Shown: in pieces, positions 1-8,498 of the stretch
How the letters are laid out: the number at the start of each line of letters is the position of its first letter
Position numbering within the stretch: position 1 is the stretch's first letter
Assembly (NCBI RefSeq): GCF_007280415.1
Contig: NZ_VKKU01000001.1
Span: 1,488,001 to 1,552,000 of the forward strand
Direction of reading: 5' to 3'
Origin: Sphingorhabdus contaminans
Lineage (GTDB): Bacteria; Pseudomonadota; Alphaproteobacteria; Sphingomonadales; Sphingomonadaceae
Length of the DNA stretch: 64,000 nucleotides
Notes under the pieces: generated by a model
The model's database searches: none
Told to the model about the DNA's origin: nothing
The model's input: only the letters and a program-made list of their open reading frames with translations
Made by a program: the position numbers and the translations under genes

Positions 1-27
1 CCAGCTCGTTGCTATGGCCGGTGATTA

Positions 28-855
28 TCACGAAAGAGCGATATCAGGAGCATCCTCCTGCTTCATACCCACGGTGTGATAGCCTGCATCGACATGGTGC
101 GTCTCGCCGGTCACGCCCTTGGACAGGTCAGACAGGAAATAAAGTGCGGAGGCACCCACATCGTCGATGGTCACATTTCGGCGCAGCGGCGAGTTATACT
201 CGTTCCATTTCAGGATATAGCGGAAGTCGCCGATACCCGATGCGGCCAATGTCTTGATGGGACCAGCCGAAATCGCATTCACGCGGATACCGTCAGGACC
301 CACATCATTGGCCAGATATTTCACCGATGTTTCCAACGCCGCCTTTGCAACGCCCATGACATTGTAGTGCGGAACGACCTTTTCCGCGCCATAATAACTG
401 AGCGTCAGCATGGAGCCGCCGCCCTCGCCGGTTTCCGGGTCAAAGGGTTTCATCAAGGCCGCAGCCCGCTTGGCAACCGCGGTGAAGCTGTAGACGCTGA
501 TGTTCATCGTCATCAGGAAATCGTCGAGGCTGACATCGAAATATTTGCCGCGCAGGGCTTCTTTGTTCGTAAAACCGATGGCGTGGACGACGAAATCGAT
601 CGTCGGCCATTTGTCGGCCAGCGTCGCAAAGGCGCGGTCCAGATTGGCCATGTCGGAAACATCACAATCGATCAGAAAATCGCAGCCCAATTGTTCGGCC
701 AGCGGACGGACCCGCTTTTCCATGACTTCGCCCTGATAGCTGAAGGCGAGTTCGGCACCTTCGGCCTTCAATCGTTGGGCAATACCCCAGGCCAGCGACT
801 TGTCATTGGCAAGGCCCATGATCAATCCGCGTTTGCCTGCCATCAATCCGCTCAT
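28..855 (-). CDS. fabI: Enoyl-[acyl-carrier-protein] reductase (NADH), FabI type
   Basis: This enzyme reduces the enoyl-ACP double bond in the last step of each type II fatty-acid elongation cycle, in the cytoplasm. The 275-residue product has the usual FabI length. It is a short-chain dehydrogenase fold with a diverged N-terminal glycine motif (GLANDKSLAWG) typical of FabI rather than GxxxGxG. The active site shows a first tyrosine in SYYGAEK and the Tyr-x6-Lys pair in YNVMGVAK. It starts with ATG only 7 bp after the upstream YihY-family gene, so it is probably the last gene of a leftward operon that begins with a DUF4281 or J-domain gene. Identification is firm. Confidence 0.96.
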   Translation of the reverse strand: MSGLMAGKRGLIMGLANDKSLAWGIAQRLKAEGAELAFSYQGEVMEKRVRPLAEQLGCDFLIDCDVSDMANLDRAFATLADKWPTIDFVVHAIGFTNKEALRGKYFDVSLDDFLMTMNISVYSFTAVAKRAAALMKPFDPETGEGGGSMLTLSYYGAEKVVPHYNVMGVAKAALETSVKYLANDVGPDGIRVNAISAGPIKTLAASGIGDFRYILKWNEYNSPLRRNVTIDDVGASALYFLSDLSKGVTGETHHVDAGYHTVGMKQEDAPDIALS

Positions 856-862
856 AATATCC

Positions 863-1819
863 TCATTTATCCAAGAGTTCGCTTTGGCGCCCTCTTAATC
901 CATTTTCATGCGCGTTGGCCAGAGCCGCATTCAATTGTGCGCCAGTTACCATCCCCAGTCCGATCAAATAAAAGAAGATCAGCGCCACCATCACGCCGGC
1001 AAGGCTGCCATAGGTCACGTCATAGTTGCTGACCGTCGACAAAAACACAGGCAGCAAAGCCGTACAGCCCAGCCACCACAGGCTGACCAGCGCCGCCCCC
1101 GGCCATTTGGGATAGATCGGATCCCTGTATTTCTGCGGCGTCAGCCCGCGGAAGATAAGGTAGATTGCCACAAACAGGATCAGGAACGGCACGAACCGAC
1201 CCAGCGCAAAATATCCCGCGACATTCTGGGCCTGCGGAATGAAGCGGTAGACCAGTTCCTCTATTGCCGTCACCAGAACCTGCGCACTGAATGCGATCAT
1301 CGCCAGAAACACGGCGACAACTACCGTCCCGAGCGACCCCAGCCGATATTGCCAGAAATAGAGATGCGGCTGCGTCCCGTAGGAACGGTGCATCACGTCG
1401 CGGATGGTTTCGATCAGGCTCGCCGTTGTCCAGAGGCTGACGGCTGCGCCGAACCAGAGCAAGGGGCCGGAGCGCGCTGTCATGGCGCTCTCGACCGGAC
1501 CGCGCAGGGCATCGGCGACGCCCGGTGGAACTGTCTGGAAAAAGGCGTTGATCAGCGCAATCCCCGACTGCGTCTGCCCGAAGGCCCCTGCAATTGCGGC
1601 AGCGACAATGCAGAAGGAAAAGAGGACAACCAGCGACAGATAGGCAAAATTGCCCGCATGGACAAAGCCTTCGCTATAGACACCGACGAAAACGCGCTTC
1701 GCCACCTCCCGCACCTGTTGTGGAGTGTTGAGATGCGAGAACCATCGGGCCTCGCTTTCACCATGCAACGAAGGACTATGCGCACGGGCCTCTGGTGAGA
1801 GGGGCGAGTGCTCAGACAC
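863..1819 (-). CDS. YihY/BrkB family inner-membrane protein
   Basis: A 318-residue polytopic membrane protein of the YihY/virulence factor BrkB family (formerly mis-annotated as RNase BN). Hydrophobic segments are visible at roughly residues 57-80, 120-140, 158-182, 200-226, 240-260 and 270-295, matching the six-helix family plan. A central FRGLTPQKYRD and a polar N-terminus are visible. The gene starts with GTG at 1819 and its start overlaps the end of the J-domain gene by 8 bp, which indicates translational coupling. Its biochemical role is not established; family members are thought to be transporters or envelope proteins. Family call is good, function unknown. Confidence 0.85.
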   Translation of the reverse strand: MSEHSPLSPEARAHSPSLHGESEARWFSHLNTPQQVREVAKRVFVGVYSEGFVHAGNFAYLSLVVLFSFCIVAAAIAGAFGQTQSGIALINAFFQTVPPGVADALRGPVESAMTARSGPLLWFGAAVSLWTTASLIETIRDVMHRSYGTQPHLYFWQYRLGSLGTVVVAVFLAMIAFSAQVLVTAIEELVYRFIPQAQNVAGYFALGRFVPFLILFVAIYLIFRGLTPQKYRDPIYPKWPGAALVSLWWLGCTALLPVFLSTVSNYDVTYGSLAGVMVALIFFYLIGLGMVTGAQLNAALANAHENGLRGRQSELLDK

Positions 1820-2750
1820 CCATATCTACCCCGACCGTTTCGCCCGAAACACATTCCGCCAATTTGGCCAGTTCTGCAGGATCGGTCGGCAGATGGATCA
1901 TCAGGCTGACAAGCTGGTCGCCGCGGTCGCCATTTTTGGTGGTGAAGCCGCGTCCCTTGATACGCATTGTCGTGCCGGAATTGGTCTTGGGCGGAACAGT
2001 CAGCATGACGGCCCCATCCACGGTGGGCACCTTTACCTTGCCGCCATTGATTGCGACCTTCAGCGATATGGGCAAATCAATACGGATATTGTCTTCGTCG
2101 CGCACCAGATGCGGATGACGGCCGATCTTCAGGGTAACCATCGCATCGCCATTGCCGCCAGGCCCCGGCTGTCCCCGTCCCGGAATGCGGATCTGCTGAC
2201 CTGCGACAACACCCTTGGGCAATTTGAATTCAACCGTCTTGCCATCCCGCAGGGTAATCCGCTGCGGCGTCAATGTTGCTGCGTCGGTGAAGGAAACAAG
2301 ATGTTCATAAGCGATATTCGCGCCCCGCGCTGGCTGGGCTTGTTGGGCGCGTCCTGCACTTCCCGGGCGGGCACTGCCGCGCGGAGGCGGGCCGGAACTA
2401 CCGCCAAAAATGCCATCAAAAATATCACCCAGATCTATGCCGCTGCCGCCAAAATCGAATGTTGCGCCCGTGGGGCCCCGGCTGCTGCCGCCGAAATCGC
2501 TGCCGCCAAAACCGAATGGCGCGCGAGGCTGGCCGTTTTCGTCGATTTCCCCGCGATCATATTGACCGCGTTTTTTGGCGTCGGACAGCAGGTCATAGGC
2601 ACGCGTTACTTCGCTGAAACGCTCGGCAGCTTTTGGATTATCCGCATTTTTGTCTGGATGCAGTTCCTTGGCGAGCTTGCGGTAGGCGCTTTTAATCGCC
2701 TTTTCATCCGCGCTCTTTGAAACGCCCAAAATGGAATATGGATCGGCCAT
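1812..2750 (-). CDS. J-domain co-chaperone, CbpA-like (DnaJ type II)
   Basis: A 312-residue Hsp40. Residues 1-70 form a J domain with the HPD tripeptide (LHPDKN) that stimulates DnaK ATPase. It is followed by a Gly/Phe-rich linker (about 75-140) containing a DIFDGIFGG segment. The C-terminal beta-sandwich substrate-binding domain lies from about residue 145 onward. The Cys-rich zinc-finger of classical DnaJ is absent, so this is a CbpA/DjlB-like co-chaperone rather than the main DnaJ. It is the upstream partner of the YihY and fabI genes and overlaps YihY by 8 bp. A 54-bp gap separates it from the DUF4281 gene upstream. Confidence 0.9.
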   Translation of the reverse strand: MADPYSILGVSKSADEKAIKSAYRKLAKELHPDKNADNPKAAERFSEVTRAYDLLSDAKKRGQYDRGEIDENGQPRAPFGFGGSDFGGSSRGPTGATFDFGGSGIDLGDIFDGIFGGSSGPPPRGSARPGSAGRAQQAQPARGANIAYEHLVSFTDAATLTPQRITLRDGKTVEFKLPKGVVAGQQIRIPGRGQPGPGGNGDAMVTLKIGRHPHLVRDEDNIRIDLPISLKVAINGGKVKVPTVDGAVMLTVPPKTNSGTTMRIKGRGFTTKNGDRGDQLVSLMIHLPTDPAELAKLAECVSGETVGVDMGV

Positions 2751-2804
2751 GCTTGTCCCTGTATTAGCTATCTACCACTCTAAATCGGCATTGTTGCCAA
2801 TAAG

Positions 2805-3278
2805 TCAACTCGGGACCGTTGAATTTTCGGGCCTTCCTTTACATGTGGCGCGCAATATCAGGTATAAAAGCAGCCCCAAGGGACCAACCATGAGGACGAA
2901 GAAGAGGATCGGAATCTGGACCAGTCGGGAATAGCCATGCCGGTCGGCATTGCGCGCAACCCACAACCCTACGAACAGATCAAAGGCAAGATAGTGGATC
3001 CAGCCGATTGTTGTCCCGCCCGGACTGGAAAACAAAGCCATAACGCCTGCCAAGGTGGTCAAACTGGGCTGGGGCCCGCTGGCGGTTCCGCCATCGTCAA
3101 TCCATCCGGCCATCAAAGGCACGATTAGCGCCGCATAGGTCAACGCAAGCAATCCGCAGCCCATATAGAAGACATAAGGCAGCACCCTGTCCCGCTGCGG
3201 CGCGAATGCGAGTATCAGCCAGCCGACAAGCGCCCAGCTATTCGTCCAACCGAAAATGCTTTCCCATGGCATAGTCAT
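2805..3278 (-). CDS. DUF4281 / ABA4-like membrane protein
   Basis: A 157-residue integral membrane protein with about four hydrophobic segments. The core [18 protein letters not shown], followed by a polar DRHG stretch and a C-terminal [11 protein letters not shown], is the recognisable signature of the DUF4281 family. That family includes plant ABA4, implicated in neoxanthin formation. In bacteria its role is not settled; a link with carotenoid or membrane lipid modification is only an inference from the plant member. It runs leftward, divergent from pdxH with 46 bp between start codons, and may head the transcript that continues into the J-domain gene. Confidence 0.75.
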   Translation of the reverse strand: MTMPWESIFGWTNSWALVGWLILAFAPQRDRVLPYVFYMGCGLLALTYAALIVPLMAGWIDDGGTASGPQPSLTTLAGVMALFSSPGGTTIGWIHYLAFDLFVGLWVARNADRHGYSRLVQIPILFFVLMVGPLGLLLYLILRATCKGRPENSTVPS

Positions 3279-3324
3279 GCCGTCCCCCCTTTTATCCTCG
3301 GTCAGTCTAGCCTATCGCTGCGAT

Positions 3325-3921
3325 ATGGAAAGACCTGATCCCTTCACACTGTTCGATCAATGGTACGCCGAAGCGCGCGCCAGTGAAATAAATGATTCCA
3401 ACGCAATGGCGCTCGCCACCGCAGGTGCCGACGGCCTGCCCTCTGTCCGCATGGTGCTTTTAAAAGGGCATGGCACGGACCTCGGCAGCCATGGCGGTTA
3501 CATATTCTACACCAATTTTGAAAGCCGCAAAGCCGGACAATTGCTGGAAAATCCGAATGTCGCCCTGCTGTTCCACTGGAAATCCCTGCGCCGCCAGATT
3601 CGGATCGAAGGGGCCGCAACCCCCGTCGCGGACGCGGTCGCCGACGCCTATTTCGCAACCCGCTCGCGCAATTCGCAGCTAGGCGCCTGGGCATCCGACC
3701 AGTCCCGCCCCCTTGCGGACCGCGCGACATTCGAGGCCCGCTTTGCCGAGGTCGAGGCCCGTTATGCGGGGCAAGACGTCCCCCGCCCACCACATTGGTC
3801 AGGCTGGATGGTCAGTCCAAAGCGCATCGAATTCTGGCAGGATCGCGAATTCCGGCTGCACGAACGCTGGCTTTATGAACGCACGGCAGACGGCTGGACG
3901 AGCGGAATGCTCTATCCGTGA
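3325..3921 (+). CDS. pdxH: Pyridoxamine 5'-phosphate oxidase
   Basis: PdxH is the FMN-dependent oxidase converting pyridoxine or pyridoxamine 5'-phosphate to pyridoxal 5'-phosphate. I chose the ATG at 3325 (protein beginning [10 protein letters not shown], 198 residues) over an in-frame ATG at 3256, because the upstream 23 codons look non-coding and homologs begin near this motif. Visible signatures are [10 protein letters not shown] (FMN-binding), [28 protein letters not shown], a [10 protein letters not shown] stretch and the C-terminal PKRIEFWQ...[10 protein letters not shown]. It is the first gene of a rightward run and overlaps the next gene by 4 bp (GTGA). Confidence 0.96.
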   Translation: MERPDPFTLFDQWYAEARASEINDSNAMALATAGADGLPSVRMVLLKGHGTDLGSHGGYIFYTNFESRKAGQLLENPNVALLFHWKSLRRQIRIEGAATPVADAVADAYFATRSRNSQLGAWASDQSRPLADRATFEARFAEVEARYAGQDVPRPPHWSGWMVSPKRIEFWQDREFRLHERWLYERTADGWTSGMLYP

Positions 3922-4871
3922 GCCTTGCGCATAACCATCATCATGAAATGCATGGTTCGCTGACCACTCGGGCGGCCATTGCCAGCGTGTCGATGGCGCT
4001 CTTCCTGCTCGCGCTTAAGATATTTGCCGCTGCTGAAACCGGGTCTGTGGCGCTCTTGGGATCGCTGGCCGATACGGGCTTTGACGTGCTCGCATCGTTA
4101 CTGACGCTGTTCAGTGTCCGCTATGCCGCCCGTCCGGCGGATGACAACCACCGGTTCGGCCATGGCAAGGCAGAGGCGCTTTCGGCGCTTATTCAGGTCA
4201 TATTGGTGATCGTGTCCGCCATATTGATCGGCTGGCGTGCGGTCGACAGGCTTGGTTCGGGTGAAACGACCGCTCATCCCGAATATGGCATTGGCGTCTC
4301 CATCATCGCCATTGTCGCAACGCTGGGCCTTCTCGCATATCAGCGGTATGTCGTCCGCAAGACCGGATCGGTCGCGATCCATGCCGACCATGTGCATTAC
4401 CAGTCCGACTTGCTGCTCAACATTGCCGTCATCACCGGCATTGCGCTTGAAACATTCCTGCATGTGCGGGGTGCGGATCCCGTTTTCGGGATCGGGATTG
4501 CGTGCTGGCTGCTCTGGGGTGCCTACCGCGCCGCGCAACTGGCGCTTGACCAGTTGCTTGATCGCGAGTGGCCTGAAGAAAAGCGTCAGCGGTTCATCGA
4601 AGTCACCATGCGTCACCCGGAGCTGCGCGGTATCCACGATATGCGCACCCGATCAAGCGGGGCGCATGATTTTTGCCAATTTCACGTCTGGGTCGATCCG
4701 AATATGACTGTTTTGCAAGCGCACCGCATCATGGACGAGGTTGAAGAGGCGTTGATGCACGAATTTCCCGGTGTCGAGGTGCTCATCCACCCCGACCCGG
4801 AAGGACATAAGGATGAACTTGGCTACATCCCGTCCGAAACAATTGAACATCAGGATCACGACCATGACTGA
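3918..4871 (+). CDS. Cation diffusion facilitator (FieF/CzcD-like) divalent metal efflux transporter
   Basis: A 317-residue cation diffusion facilitator expected to export divalent metals such as Zn, Fe or Cd in exchange for protons. It has six predicted helices and a C-terminal cytoplasmic domain. The metal-site motifs SLADTGFD in helix 2 and [12 protein letters not shown] in helix 5 match the paired HxxxD/DxxxD pattern of FieF-type pumps. The N-terminus (HNHHH) and C-terminus (HQDHDHD) are His/Asp-rich. The most likely start is a GTG at 3918 overlapping the pdxH stop by 4 bp; an ATG at 3951 is an alternative. The exact metal cannot be read from sequence. Confidence 0.92.
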   Translation: MSLAHNHHHEMHGSLTTRAAIASVSMALFLLALKIFAAAETGSVALLGSLADTGFDVLASLLTLFSVRYAARPADDNHRFGHGKAEALSALIQVILVIVSAILIGWRAVDRLGSGETTAHPEYGIGVSIIAIVATLGLLAYQRYVVRKTGSVAIHADHVHYQSDLLLNIAVITGIALETFLHVRGADPVFGIGIACWLLWGAYRAAQLALDQLLDREWPEEKRQRFIEVTMRHPELRGIHDMRTRSSGAHDFCQFHVWVDPNMTVLQAHRIMDEVEEALMHEFPGVEVLIHPDPEGHKDELGYIPSETIEHQDHDHD

Positions 4872-5661
4872 CTTGCCCTATTACCATGTCGATGCGTTCG
4901 CAGACCGTCCGTTTACCGGCAACCAGGCAGCCGTCATGCCGTTGGAAGCATGGCTGGATGATGCCGTGCTGCAAGCCATTGGCGAGGAAAACAACTTTGC
5001 CGAAACCGCCTTCACCATTCCCGATGCAACCGGTGAGGCAGATTTTGAACTGCGGTGGTTTACGCCTGCCGTTGAAATCCGTCTGTGCGGACATGCGACA
5101 CTGGCCAGCGGGCACATTTTGCTCCAGCAGTTTCCGGATAAGGACCGGATCACATTCCGCACACGGAAGGCCGGAATATTGGAGGTGCGCCGTGAGGGCG
5201 ACAGCTATTCCGTCGCCCTGCCCGCCATTCCCACCGACCCTGTCGACATTCCGGAAATGATGGCAGCTATGGGCGGCAAACCATTGTCCATGCTCCGTAA
5301 TCCTGATCATTATAATGTCTTCCGCTATGCCACAGCTGCAGAAATTCTGGCCTTAAAACCCGATATGAAGGCCCTTGCGGCCTTTGGCGATGACAGCTTC
5401 ACCGCAACCGCGCCCGGCACCGACACCGATGTCGTCAGCCGCGTTTTCGTGCCCGGCGCCGGCGTCGACGAAGACAGCGTCACCGGCAGCGCGCATGCCG
5501 TGCTGACGCCCTATTGGGCGGCGGAACTTGGTCGCAACGATTTCACCGCTTATCAGGCATCGGCGCGCGGCGGCTATCTCGGCTGCCGTCTGGATGGCGA
5601 CCGGGCATGGCTGTCCGGGAAATGCGTGACCGTCGTAAAGGGCACATTCAGCTTGGGTTGA
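4864..5661 (+). CDS. PhzF family phenazine biosynthesis-like isomerase
   Basis: A 265-residue member of the PhzF/diaminopimelate-epimerase fold. Visible family marks are the N-terminal YYHVDAFADRPFTGN motif, the catalytic glutamate in NNFAETAF (about residue 47), EIRLCGHATLASGH, and the C-terminal GVDEDSVTGSAH and SARGGYLGCRL motifs. PhzF proper isomerises a dihydro-hydroxyanthranilate in phenazine synthesis, but no other phz gene is present. This is therefore one of the many PhzF-like enzymes with unknown substrate. I took the ATG at 4864, overlapping the end of the cation pump by 8 bp; a longer reading from 4771 would lie inside that gene and lacks homolog-like sequence. Confidence 0.88.
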   Translation: MTDLPYYHVDAFADRPFTGNQAAVMPLEAWLDDAVLQAIGEENNFAETAFTIPDATGEADFELRWFTPAVEIRLCGHATLASGHILLQQFPDKDRITFRTRKAGILEVRREGDSYSVALPAIPTDPVDIPEMMAAMGGKPLSMLRNPDHYNVFRYATAAEILALKPDMKALAAFGDDSFTATAPGTDTDVVSRVFVPGAGVDEDSVTGSAHAVLTPYWAAELGRNDFTAYQASARGGYLGCRLDGDRAWLSGKCVTVVKGTFSLG

Positions 5662-5697
5662 GCACCAAGCAGGGCTTACTAGAAAGAAGGAACATTT

Positions 5698-5988
5698 ATG
5701 TTGAAATCAATTGCTGTCGGCGCGTCCATCCTGTGCGCAACCGTTGCATTCGCACAGCAACCGCCCCAGCCCCCCGCTGGCGGCAGGCCGAGTATCGAGC
5801 AGATTTTCGGATTTCTGGATGCGGACAAAGATGGCTTTATCGCCAAGGAAGAAGCGCGCGGCCCGATGGCGCAGCATTTCGAACATATTGACGCGGACAA
5901 GGACGGAAAGATCTCGCCCGAAGAATTGAAGACCGTAATGGAAGCGAGGCGCCCGCCCGAGCCGGCCAACGACGAAGCGGACGACTAA
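5698..5988 (+). CDS. Small exported EF-hand calcium-binding protein
   Basis: A 96-residue protein with a cleavable signal peptide (hydrophobic to AFA-QQ, about residue 19), a proline-rich linker and two EF-hand loops. The loops are DADKDGFIAKEE and DADKDGKISPEE, both with the Asp/Asp/Asp...Glu ligand pattern for calcium. It ends in an acidic tail. A ribosome site (AGAAAGAAGG) lies just before the ATG. It is the last gene of the pdxH-pump-PhzF run, 36 bp after PhzF. Periplasmic calcium binding is the likely property; the physiological role is unknown. Confidence 0.85.
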   Translation: MLKSIAVGASILCATVAFAQQPPQPPAGGRPSIEQIFGFLDADKDGFIAKEEARGPMAQHFEHIDADKDGKISPEELKTVMEARRPPEPANDEADD

Positions 5989-5999
5989 TATCCGGTGTC

Positions 6000-6027
6000 G
6001 GGGACGGTCCTTGAAGGGACCGTCCCC
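6000..6027. terminator. Perfect hairpin between EF-hand gene and cyclophilin gene
   Basis: GGGGACGGTCC at 6000-6010 pairs perfectly with GGACCGTCCCC at 6017-6027 around a 6-nt loop. It sits 12 bp after the EF-hand stop codon, between two converging genes, so a terminator role is plausible. There is no T-tract. The left arm is part of the string CCGGTGTCGGGGAC that recurs at 18827, so it may equally be a dispersed repeat. Confidence 0.6.
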
Positions 6028-6041
6028 AGCGCCTTTCTACA

Positions 6042-6067
6042 GGGACCGTCTCTTCAGAGACCGTCCC
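6042..6067. terminator. Second hairpin with central C-C mismatch
   Basis: GGGAC-c-GTCTC pairs with GAGAC-c-GTCCC around the tetraloop TTCA, giving two 5-bp stems flanking one C-C mismatch. It lies 8 bp from the stop codon of the leftward cyclophilin gene and mirrors the first hairpin at 6000-6027, so the pair may form back-to-back terminators for the converging genes. It shares the string GGGACCGTC with the first hairpin. Confidence 0.5.
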
Positions 6068-6074
6068 CTATCAG

Positions 6075-6524
6075 TTAACCGACGGTTGCCTTACGGATGA
6101 CACCCGGATTTGCGGGCGGTTCGCCCTTTGGCAGGGCATCGATATGTTCCATGCCGCTGATCACCTGTCCCCAGACCGTATATTGGCGGTCGAGGAACGT
6201 TGCATCGTCAAAGCAGATGAAAAACTGGCTGTTGGCGGAGTTTGGATCATTGGTCCGTGCCATCGAACAGACTCCGCGCACATGGGGCTCCGCGTTGAAT
6301 TCCTGCGCGAGATTCGGCTTGGACGAACCGCCCATGCCGGTGCCATTGGGGCAACCGCCCTGCGCCATGAAGCCGGGGATTACGCGGTGGAACTTAACAC
6401 CGTCGTAAAAGCCTTCGCTGGCCAGTTCCTTGATGCGTGCAACATGGTTCGGCGCCAGATCGGGGCGCAGCTTGATGACAACGTCGCCGTCATCCAGGCT
6501 AAAAGTGAGGGTTTCGTCTGACAT
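6075..6524 (-). CDS. Cyclophilin-type peptidyl-prolyl cis-trans isomerase
   Basis: A 149-residue single-domain cyclophilin that isomerises Xaa-Pro bonds. Core motifs are present: FYDGVKFHRVIPGFMAQGG with the catalytic Arg, the MARTNDPNSANSQFFIC stretch with the substrate-binding Gln and Phe, and FLDRQYTVWGQV. There is no signal peptide, so it should be the cytoplasmic PpiB-like form. The ATG at 6524 is followed upstream by a 135-bp gap shared with the divergent mgtE gene. The glycine-rich GGCPNGTGMGGSS loop is typical of bacterial cyclophilins. Confidence 0.93.
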   Translation of the reverse strand: MSDETLTFSLDDGDVVIKLRPDLAPNHVARIKELASEGFYDGVKFHRVIPGFMAQGGCPNGTGMGGSSKPNLAQEFNAEPHVRGVCSMARTNDPNSANSQFFICFDDATFLDRQYTVWGQVISGMEHIDALPKGEPPANPGVIRKATVG

Positions 6525-6659
6525 GATGGCTCCTTACGATATGAATGTGCGTGCCCTAGGCGATGCAATCGTCCGGGCCAAGCCAAAATCATTGCATTTT
6601 GAACTTGGACGCTTAGGAGAAGGCCATATTCCATCCAGCAACCCGAGGGGAGGCCGCAC

Positions 6660-8069
6660 ATGACCAGCGAACCAGCCGATCCCGAAATCCTTGACAATGA
6701 CGTCATGGAAACACTGGACGAAGACAATAATCTGACCCGCGACTTTGTGGACCGCGTTCTCGACGCTGTCGAATCGGGCGATCATGACGAAGTAAGGCGG
6801 CTGGTCGAACCGCTGCACGAGGCGGATATCGCCGACCTTCTGGAACAGACCCCGTCGGACCAGCGCGGCGTGCTGGCCGTGGCGATGGGCGACCTGATGA
6901 GCGCGGATGTGCTGGCCGAGGTCAACGACTATGTCCGCGAAGATATCATCGACGCGCTGCAGCCGGCACAGGTCGCCGATCTGGCTGGGCAGCTCGACAC
7001 CGATGACGCCGTTGCGATCATCGAGGATATGGAGATCGAGGACCAGCAGGCCGTTTTGGCCGAGCTGGACCCCGAAGACCGCGCGGTCATCGAAGACGCG
7101 CTGTCCTATCCGGAAGAATCCGCCGGCCGTATCATGCAGCGCGAACTGGTCGCGGTGCCGGAGCATATGACGGTGGGCCAGCTCATCGATTATCTGCGCG
7201 ACCATCAGGACCTGACCACGGAATTCTGGGAGGTTTTCGTCGTCGACCCGCAGCACAAGCCGGTCGGCACCTGCAAATTGAGCTGGATCATGCGCAGCCA
7301 GCGCAAGGTGCCGGTCAGCGAGGTCATGAAGCGCGAGCAGACCCTGATCCCTGTCGACATGGACCAGGAAGAGGTCGCCCTGCGTTTCCAGAAATACGCC
7401 CTGATTTCCGCCGCGGTGGTGGACCAGAGCGGACGCCTGGTCGGTGTCATCACCGCCGACGATATCGTCCACATCATTCAGGAAGAAGCCGACGAGGACA
7501 TTTTGCGCCTGTCGGGTGCCGGCGAAGGCGACATTAACGAGCCGATTGCCGACAGTTACAAGGCCCGCGTCCGCTGGCTGATCGCCAATCTGGGCACCGC
7601 CATGGTCGCCAGCTTCATCATCGCGCAATTTGGCGCGGCGATCGAGACAATGGTGGCGCTTGCGGTGTTGATGCCGATTGTCGCGTCCATCGGCGGAAAT
7701 GCCGGGACGCAGACGCTGGCCGTCACGGTGCGCGCACTTGCCACCAATCAACTGACCCAGTCCAACACCGTACGCTCCATATGGCGCGAGATTCGCGTCG
7801 CGCTGCTGATCGGGGCGACGATTGCGGTTATCGCGGGACTTGGCGCAGGCTTTATCTTCAGCAACTGGCTGCTCGCGGGGGTTATCGCAGCGGCGATCCT
7901 GTGCAACATTGCGCTTGCCGGCCTGTCGGGCGTCGCGATACCGGTGCTGCTCGACCGGCTGGATCAGGACCCGGCCGTTTCAAGCTCTATTTTCGTCACC
8001 ATGATCACCGATTCAATGGGCTTCCTCATTTTTCTGGGACTTGCGGTCTTTAGCGGTCTTGCGGGCTAA
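6660..8069 (+). CDS. mgtE: Magnesium transporter MgtE
   Basis: A 469-residue MgtE. The order is an acidic N-terminal superhelical domain (about residues 25-135), two CBS domains (about 140-265) that sense cytoplasmic Mg2+, a plug helix, and five C-terminal membrane helices (about 300-465). The conserved SIGGNAGTQTLAVTVRAL motif lies in the channel-forming part (about residues 340-357). A strong ribosome site (GAGGGGAGG) ends 7 bp before the ATG. Length and architecture match full-size MgtE. No magnesium riboswitch is evident in the short leader. Confidence 0.96.
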   Translation: MTSEPADPEILDNDVMETLDEDNNLTRDFVDRVLDAVESGDHDEVRRLVEPLHEADIADLLEQTPSDQRGVLAVAMGDLMSADVLAEVNDYVREDIIDALQPAQVADLAGQLDTDDAVAIIEDMEIEDQQAVLAELDPEDRAVIEDALSYPEESAGRIMQRELVAVPEHMTVGQLIDYLRDHQDLTTEFWEVFVVDPQHKPVGTCKLSWIMRSQRKVPVSEVMKREQTLIPVDMDQEEVALRFQKYALISAAVVDQSGRLVGVITADDIVHIIQEEADEDILRLSGAGEGDINEPIADSYKARVRWLIANLGTAMVASFIIAQFGAAIETMVALAVLMPIVASIGGNAGTQTLAVTVRALATNQLTQSNTVRSIWREIRVALLIGATIAVIAGLGAGFIFSNWLLAGVIAAAILCNIALAGLSGVAIPVLLDRLDQDPAVSSSIFVTMITDSMGFLIFLGLAVFSGLAG

Positions 8070-8093
8070 CCCTCCCCTCCCCAGATAGCGTCC

Positions 8094-8498
8094 ATGCCCC
8101 TCCACATGACCAAAATCGCCTTTGGCGCGACCAGTCCGGCCGATCTGAAGGCGCGGCTGGCCCGTTATTCGCAAGAGGGCGAAGTGCGGCTGACCACCCG
8201 CTACCTGCCCAAGCGGGTTGCGGAAATGACGGGCGGATCGCTGTACTGGATTCACGCCCACACCCTCATCGGACGCAGCCCGATACTTGGCTTCATGGAA
8301 AACGGACAGGGCCGCTATTGGATCCGCATCGAGCCGCGTCTCATCCCCGTGCGCGGCATTCCCAAGCGCGCGCATCAGGGTTGGCGTTATCTGGAAGACA
8401 AGGACGTCCCGCCCGATCTCGGCGACGGGGAAGCCGATGCCCGCGACGTGATGCCGCCAAAAATGCTGGGCGAGTTGATGAAGATGGGGCTGGTTTAG
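8094..8498 (+). CDS. DUF1489 family protein
   Basis: A 134-residue protein of the DUF1489 family, which is nearly confined to Alphaproteobacteria. Recognisable stretches are TTRYLPKRVAEMTGGSLYWI near residue 35, IGRSPILGF, and a C-terminal LPPKML-like end (DVMPPKMLGELMKMGLV). No catalytic residues or membrane segment are evident and the function is unknown. A second ATG at 8106 is an alternative start. It follows mgtE by 24 bp and its last codons overlap by 4 bp the end of the converging FrnE-like gene. Confidence 0.82.
   Translation: MPLHMTKIAFGATSPADLKARLARYSQEGEVRLTTRYLPKRVAEMTGGSLYWIHAHTLIGRSPILGFMENGQGRYWIRIEPRLIPVRGIPKRAHQGWRYLEDKDVPPDLGDGEADARDVMPPKMLGELMKMGLV

Noticed and set aside
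4864-5661. PhzF homolog as evidence of phenazine synthesis
   Set aside because: No other phz gene is in the window and PhzF-like proteins are widespread in non-producers.
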